DNA from: Erythrobacter longus
Lineage (GTDB): Bacteria; Pseudomonadota; Alphaproteobacteria; Sphingomonadales; Sphingomonadaceae
DNA length: 64,000 bases
Reading direction: 5' to 3'
Assembly (NCBI RefSeq): GCF_000715015.1
Contig: NZ_JMIW01000001.1
Span: 806,001 to 870,000, forward strand
Shown here in pieces: positions 60,677-64,000 of this stretch (position 1 is its first letter; each line of letters starts with the position of its first letter). The notes beneath the pieces were generated by a model that did no database searches, was not told the DNA's origin, and saw only the letters and a list, made by a program, of their open reading frames with translations. The position numbers and the translations under genes were made by a program.

Positions 60677-61534
60677 TCACCACTCAGAATAGCGCAGAAG
60701 CAGCCATTTCCTGCCGACCAAGGCATCGGAAAGCCTCTGAACAGCATCGCCAGGCGCAGCGGAATAAAGTTTCGCGATATCCCGAGCGAGCGCCTTGGCC
60801 TCCTCGCTTTCCAGCGCACGATCACGGAAAAATCCGAGATTGCTTGCGCCCACACCAGACAATTTCAACCCGTGATGCGTCTCAAAATGCCGCGCGACCG
60901 CGTAGCATTGCATCGGGGTCAAATCAGAGCTGAAATACCCATTCGGCAGCGCCGCCAATGCGTCAGCGGCTGTGTCGACAGGGACAAATTGGAAGTGGAT
61001 TTCACGCACCAGATCGGGCGCAAGTGCAGCGTCCGGATCAAGGATCAACGCATCGGGAAAGGCAGGTCCTTCGTCATCCCCCGCCTGCCAATCGAGCAGA
61101 CCGCAAGCATCATCGAAGGACATCTGTGCAGAAAGCGCCTTAAGGTTCACCAGCCTGATCGCAAGTTCGGCTTCCGTGGTCAGGTAACCGATATGCTCTC
61201 CGTCCTCGAAGCATTCACGAGGTAGCGAGGACAAGTCATGTCCTTCGACTGCATCGAGCTGATGCTTCTGCGTCGCGTGAACTGATGTGTAGAGCGCTTG
61301 CCCGGGATTATCGAGCGTCGCTAGAACACGTTTGTCAGGATGCTCAGCCTGTAAAGCAGCGTAGGTTTCGCAAAGCGCCTCAAAGCTGCCCACATTTTCC
61401 GCAATCACACCGTTACAAAGCAGATCGTGGAAACGCCTCTTATCGGCTTGCTCGAAAGGCGTTATCCGCCTTGGTTTGGGTTCAAATGCGGGTTTGGTCG
61501 CAGGTTTTCCTTTGCCGAAACCAAACAACCCCAC
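60677..61534 (-). CDS. Hypothetical cytoplasmic protein (DUF4261-like C-terminal part)
   Basis: The 285-residue protein has no signal or membrane segment. It starts MGLFGFGKGKPATKPAFEPKPRR, then a globular part with HFQFVPVDTAADALAALPNGYFSSDLTPMQCYAVARHFE split across 190-230. The latter resembles DUF4261, but this is uncertain. It is convergent with smc (8 bp) and 8 bp downstream of merR, so it is probably transcribed with it. Function unknown. Confidence 0.65.
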   Translation of the reverse strand: MGLFGFGKGKPATKPAFEPKPRRITPFEQADKRRFHDLLCNGVIAENVGSFEALCETYAALQAEHPDKRVLATLDNPGQALYTSVHATQKHQLDAVEGHDLSSLPRECFEDGEHIGYLTTEAELAIRLVNLKALSAQMSFDDACGLLDWQAGDDEGPAFPDALILDPDAALAPDLVREIHFQFVPVDTAADALAALPNGYFSSDLTPMQCYAVARHFETHHGLKLSGVGASNLGFFRDRALESEEAKALARDIAKLYSAAPGDAVQRLSDALVGRKWLLLRYSEW

Positions 61535-61542
61535 GGGTCATC

Positions 61543-61998
61543 CTAAGCTTCAATCGCGCGTGCAAGCCGGGCGCGAATTTCTTTTAGCTTTCCGATGCTT
61601 TCAGCGATTGCCGACCCGTCACCAGATTGAGCAGCAGTCTGGGGCTGAGAAGCCTCCGGTTGAGGCGCACCGGGTGAAAACTCTTCGCCATCGCGCCGGT
61701 CAAATTCGCGGCGTTCGCTTTTGCGGCGCTCGGACCCGGCTACACCTTCGGAGCGCAGAACAGCCTCTGCGCCTTTGAGAGTATAGCCCTCTTCGTTGAC
61801 GAGCCGATTGATCGCCTCGACCATTTCGATGTCGCTTGGGCGATAAAGCCTGCGCCCGCCGCTGCGCTTCATCGGTTTGAGCAGCGAAAACTGCTGCTCC
61901 CAATAGCGCAGGACGTGAGGCTTGATATTCAGCGCCTCGCTAACCTCGCCAATCGTGCGAAAGGCGCTTTTCGCTTTACCGTCTGCGAAGTCTGCCAT
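61543..61998 (-). CDS. MerR-family transcriptional regulator
   Basis: The 151-residue protein has the MerR winged helix at residues 14-80 (RTIGEVSEALNIKPHVLRYWE, FSLLKPMKRSGGRRLYRPSDIEM) and a C-terminal tail rich in Gln/Pro/Ser without metal-binding cysteines. It is the MerR-like gene normally found after ihfA in Alphaproteobacteria. It probably does not sense metals; the signal is unknown. Confidence 0.88.
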   Translation of the reverse strand: MADFADGKAKSAFRTIGEVSEALNIKPHVLRYWEQQFSLLKPMKRSGGRRLYRPSDIEMVEAINRLVNEEGYTLKGAEAVLRSEGVAGSERRKSERREFDRRDGEEFSPGAPQPEASQPQTAAQSGDGSAIAESIGKLKEIRARLARAIEA

Positions 61999-62032
61999 TT
62001 CAGCGCGCTTTCATCCCAATAATCGCCTCGCG

Positions 62033-62335
62033 TTATGACGCGCCGGCGATCTTTTCTTTGAGCAATTGGCTTGCGCGGAAAGTCAGTACACGGCGCGGCG
62101 TGATTGGAACCTCAACGCCGGTCTTGGGGTTGCGGCCAACACGCTCATTCTTGTCGCGCAGCACAAAGCTACCAAAGCCGGAGATTTTGACGTTTTCGCC
62201 ATTCGCCAAGGCATCGGACATCTTTTCCAAAATGGCCTCGACCAGATCGAGCGATTCAGCGCGGCTAAAGCCCATCTTGCGATTGATCGTCTCGGCCAGA
62301 TCGGCCCGAGTAAGAGTGCCAACTGAACGCATCAT
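62033..62335 (-). CDS. ihfA: Integration host factor subunit alpha
   Basis: The 100-residue protein has the whole HU/IHF fold: [46 protein letters not shown], and the DNA-intercalating arm [18 protein letters not shown] with the Pro. It bends DNA as a heterodimer with IhfB. The start at ATG 62335 has GGAG eight bases upstream; a second ATG at 62332 follows immediately. Confidence 0.93.
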   Translation of the reverse strand: MMRSVGTLTRADLAETINRKMGFSRAESLDLVEAILEKMSDALANGENVKISGFGSFVLRDKNERVGRNPKTGVEVPITPRRVLTFRASQLLKEKIAGAS

Positions 62336-62453
62336 ATGCAAAACTCCCTGATCGGCGCGACCCATTAAGTGATGGGAGCATAAGGCTTTTCCCACGCCTG
62401 CGCAAATGAAGTGTTGGTATCACACAAATCTGGCGCATCTATACAAATTGAGA

Positions 62454-63464
62454 TCAGATTCGGATAAGACTTGCGCCCCACGTAAATCCGCCGCCCATCG
62501 CCTCCATCAGTACCAGATCCCCTGCCTTGATCCGGCCATCCTTGCGTGCCGTATCAAAGGCCAGCGGAACCGACGCGGCTGATGTGTTGGCGTGGCTGTC
62601 CACAGTCACAATGACGCGATCAGGCGAGATTTTGAGCTTGCGCGCGGTTGCATCAAGGATGCGTTTGTTTGCCTGATGCGGGACGATCCAGTCGATTTCA
62701 TCGGCAGAAACGCCCGCATCTTCAATGACTTCTTTGAGGACATTGGAAAGGTTCACGACCGCGTGCTTGAACACTTCTGGCCCCCGCATGCGCAAATGGC
62801 CAACCGTTTGCGTCGTTGACGGGCCTCCATCAACATAGAGCAGATCGTGCTGCGCGCCGTCAGCGTGAAGGCTGCTCGCGATGATACCGGGCTGGGCTTT
62901 AGTCCCGCTTTTCTCAGCCAAATCGGATGAATCAGGCGATTCCAACACAATAGCGCCCGCCCCATCGCCAAACAGGACGCAGGTCGTGCGGTCCTCCCAA
63001 TCAAGGATCCGGCTAAAAGTCTCGGCCCCGATCACAAGCGCACGCTTTGCCTTGCCGGTCGAAAGCAGCGAGTCGGCAGTGGTCAGCGCATAAAGAAAGC
63101 CGGAGCAAACCGCCGCCACATCAAAAGCGATCCCGCCATTACAGCCCAGCGCGTGCTGAACCTTGGTCGCGGTCGCCGGGAAAGTGTTGTCAGGGGTGGC
63201 GGTCGCCAGAACAATCAGATCAATATCGCCAGCTGTAAGCCCCGCATCTTCCAATGCCGCCTTTGCCGCAGCAATGGCAAGCGTCGATGTCGTCTCACCC
63301 TCGCCCGCGATATAGCGTTGGCGAATGCCCGTGCGCTCGACAATCCATTCATCGGACGTGTCGACCATAGTGGCCATTTCGGCATTGGTGACAACGCGCT
63401 TTGGCAGAGCCGAGCCCGACCCCACGATTCGCGAGGTAGGCACTTTTGATCCTGTCACGAGCAA
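62454..63464 (-). CDS. fabH: Beta-ketoacyl-ACP synthase III
   Basis: The 336-residue thiolase-fold enzyme has the catalytic triad: Cys in [13 protein letters not shown], His in [11 protein letters not shown], Asn in [13 protein letters not shown]. It begins fatty-acid synthesis by joining acetyl-CoA and malonyl-ACP. It lies 75 bp downstream of plsX and upstream of ihfA, the usual order. Confidence 0.95.
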   Translation of the reverse strand: MLVTGSKVPTSRIVGSGSALPKRVVTNAEMATMVDTSDEWIVERTGIRQRYIAGEGETTSTLAIAAAKAALEDAGLTAGDIDLIVLATATPDNTFPATATKVQHALGCNGGIAFDVAAVCSGFLYALTTADSLLSTGKAKRALVIGAETFSRILDWEDRTTCVLFGDGAGAIVLESPDSSDLAEKSGTKAQPGIIASSLHADGAQHDLLYVDGGPSTTQTVGHLRMRGPEVFKHAVVNLSNVLKEVIEDAGVSADEIDWIVPHQANKRILDATARKLKISPDRVIVTVDSHANTSAASVPLAFDTARKDGRIKAGDLVLMEAMGGGFTWGASLIRI

Positions 63465-63539
63465 AGCTCCGATGGTTGACGTTACGTATCGCTTGGGGCC
63501 GCTTTCGGCCCGTTTCCGTTACGTTTCAAGGCCTCGCCC

Positions 63540-64000
63540 TTAAAAATTCGGGCCCAATTCGCCCAAGTCTTCCGCGATCCGGTCGATCAAACGGTTTTCC
63601 AGAAGTCGGGCGGCAACTGTTACGGCCTGCGCCACGCCCTTGGCTGTTGCGCTGCCGTGGCTTTTCACCACAACCCCGTTGAGGCCGAGGAAAACCGCGC
63701 CGTTGTGGTTGTTGGGGTCAAGATGGTGCTTCAAAAGCTCGGTCGCAGGCCGCGAGACGAGAAAGCCGATTTTTGACCGCAGCGAGCTTGTAAATGCCTG
63801 GCGCAAAAGGTCGGTCACAAAGCGGGCCGATCCTTCGATAGCCTTCAACGCGATGTTTCCGGAAAAGCCATCGGTCACGACAACATGCGTTTCACCGCGA
63901 TTGATCTTGTCGCTTTCGACGAAACCGTCAAACTTCATCGCAAGCCCTTTTGCCTCGGTCAAAAGCAGCGCGGCATCGCGAAGCGCGCCTGTGCCCTTGT
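63540..64000 (-). CDS. plsX: Phosphate acyltransferase PlsX (C-terminal part)
   Basis: The frame runs off the right edge; about 153 C-terminal codons are present. Motifs are [30 protein letters not shown] in two parts ([11 protein letters not shown] and NIALKAIEG) and [30 protein letters not shown]. PlsX makes acyl-phosphate from acyl-ACP for phospholipid synthesis. Followed by fabH. Confidence 0.92.
   Translation of the reverse strand, partial: KGTGALRDAALLLTEAKGLAMKFDGFVESDKINRGETHVVVTDGFSGNIALKAIEGSARFVTDLLRQAFTSSLRSKIGFLVSRPATELLKHHLDPNNHNGAVFLGLNGVVVKSHGSATAKGVAQAVTVAARLLENRLIDRIAEDLGELGPNF

Overview
The window looks like a chromosomal segment of a moderately GC-rich alphaproteobacterium, most probably a member of the Sphingomonadales (Erythrobacter-like). 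The reasons are a MucR-type regulator, class II DAHP synthase, two-domain NadE, alphaproteobacterial blocks such as tsaB-rimI-mucR-fur, miaB/phoH/ybeY/corC, mutY/dciA/smc and plsX-fabH-ihfA-merR, and many small sphingomonad-style hypotheticals. The assignment rests on recognising families by eye; no database search was possible. Coding density is high. One tRNA (Gln, UUG) is present. There is no rRNA operon, CRISPR array, prophage or intact insertion sequence.

Layout. 1-4.6 kb: the 5' part of a beta-propeller S9/TolB-like protein, ubiK, tspO, a cysteine-repeat lipoprotein, a conserved hypothetical, tlyA and a proline-rich lipoprotein. 4.6-5.3 kb: a long non-coding stretch that holds an 18-codon micro-ORF behind an extreme Shine-Dalgarno sequence, a strong terminator and a REP-like double hairpin. 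5.3-14 kb: ilvE, a small membrane protein, a broken copy of the start of trhO, an AraC regulator, a serine hydrolase, intact trhO, a GST, two SpoIIAA-like paralogues and the lysR/pirin/azoR redox module, which ends in a MITE-like inverted repeat that supplies the azoR stop codon. 14-22.8 kb: nadE, yghU, a GPH-family transporter, tRNA-Gln, a renalase-like oxidoreductase, the egtB-egtD ergothioneine pair and a PAS-like membrane protein. 22.9-33.5 kb: housekeeping genes (class II aroG, M16 protease, nfu, tsaB, rimI, mucR, fur, plsC, lysR, corC, ybeY).

33.5-43.9 kb is the most plastic part. The usual miaB-phoH-ybeY-corC series is split by foreign genes: a transglutaminase-like protein, a miniature secreted RHS-core protein translationally coupled to a lipoprotein (toxin/immunity-like), a second and divergent 3' end of phoH, a large TadG-like von Willebrand protein, and a pair of tandem paralogues of unknown function. 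44-64 kb is again mostly conserved: lipase, ppiB, mgtE, DUF1489 and DUF4336 proteins, a cytochrome b/cytochrome c' pair, an S12 hydrolase-nudC-DsbA operon, mutY, dciA, two DsbA-like proteins, smc, a hypothetical, merR, ihfA, fabH and partial plsX.

Two places (trhO and phoH) carry a second, diverged stub of one gene end next to newly arrived genes. This suggests that accessory genes here were acquired by homologous recombination that left allele remnants, rather than by an integrase or transposase.
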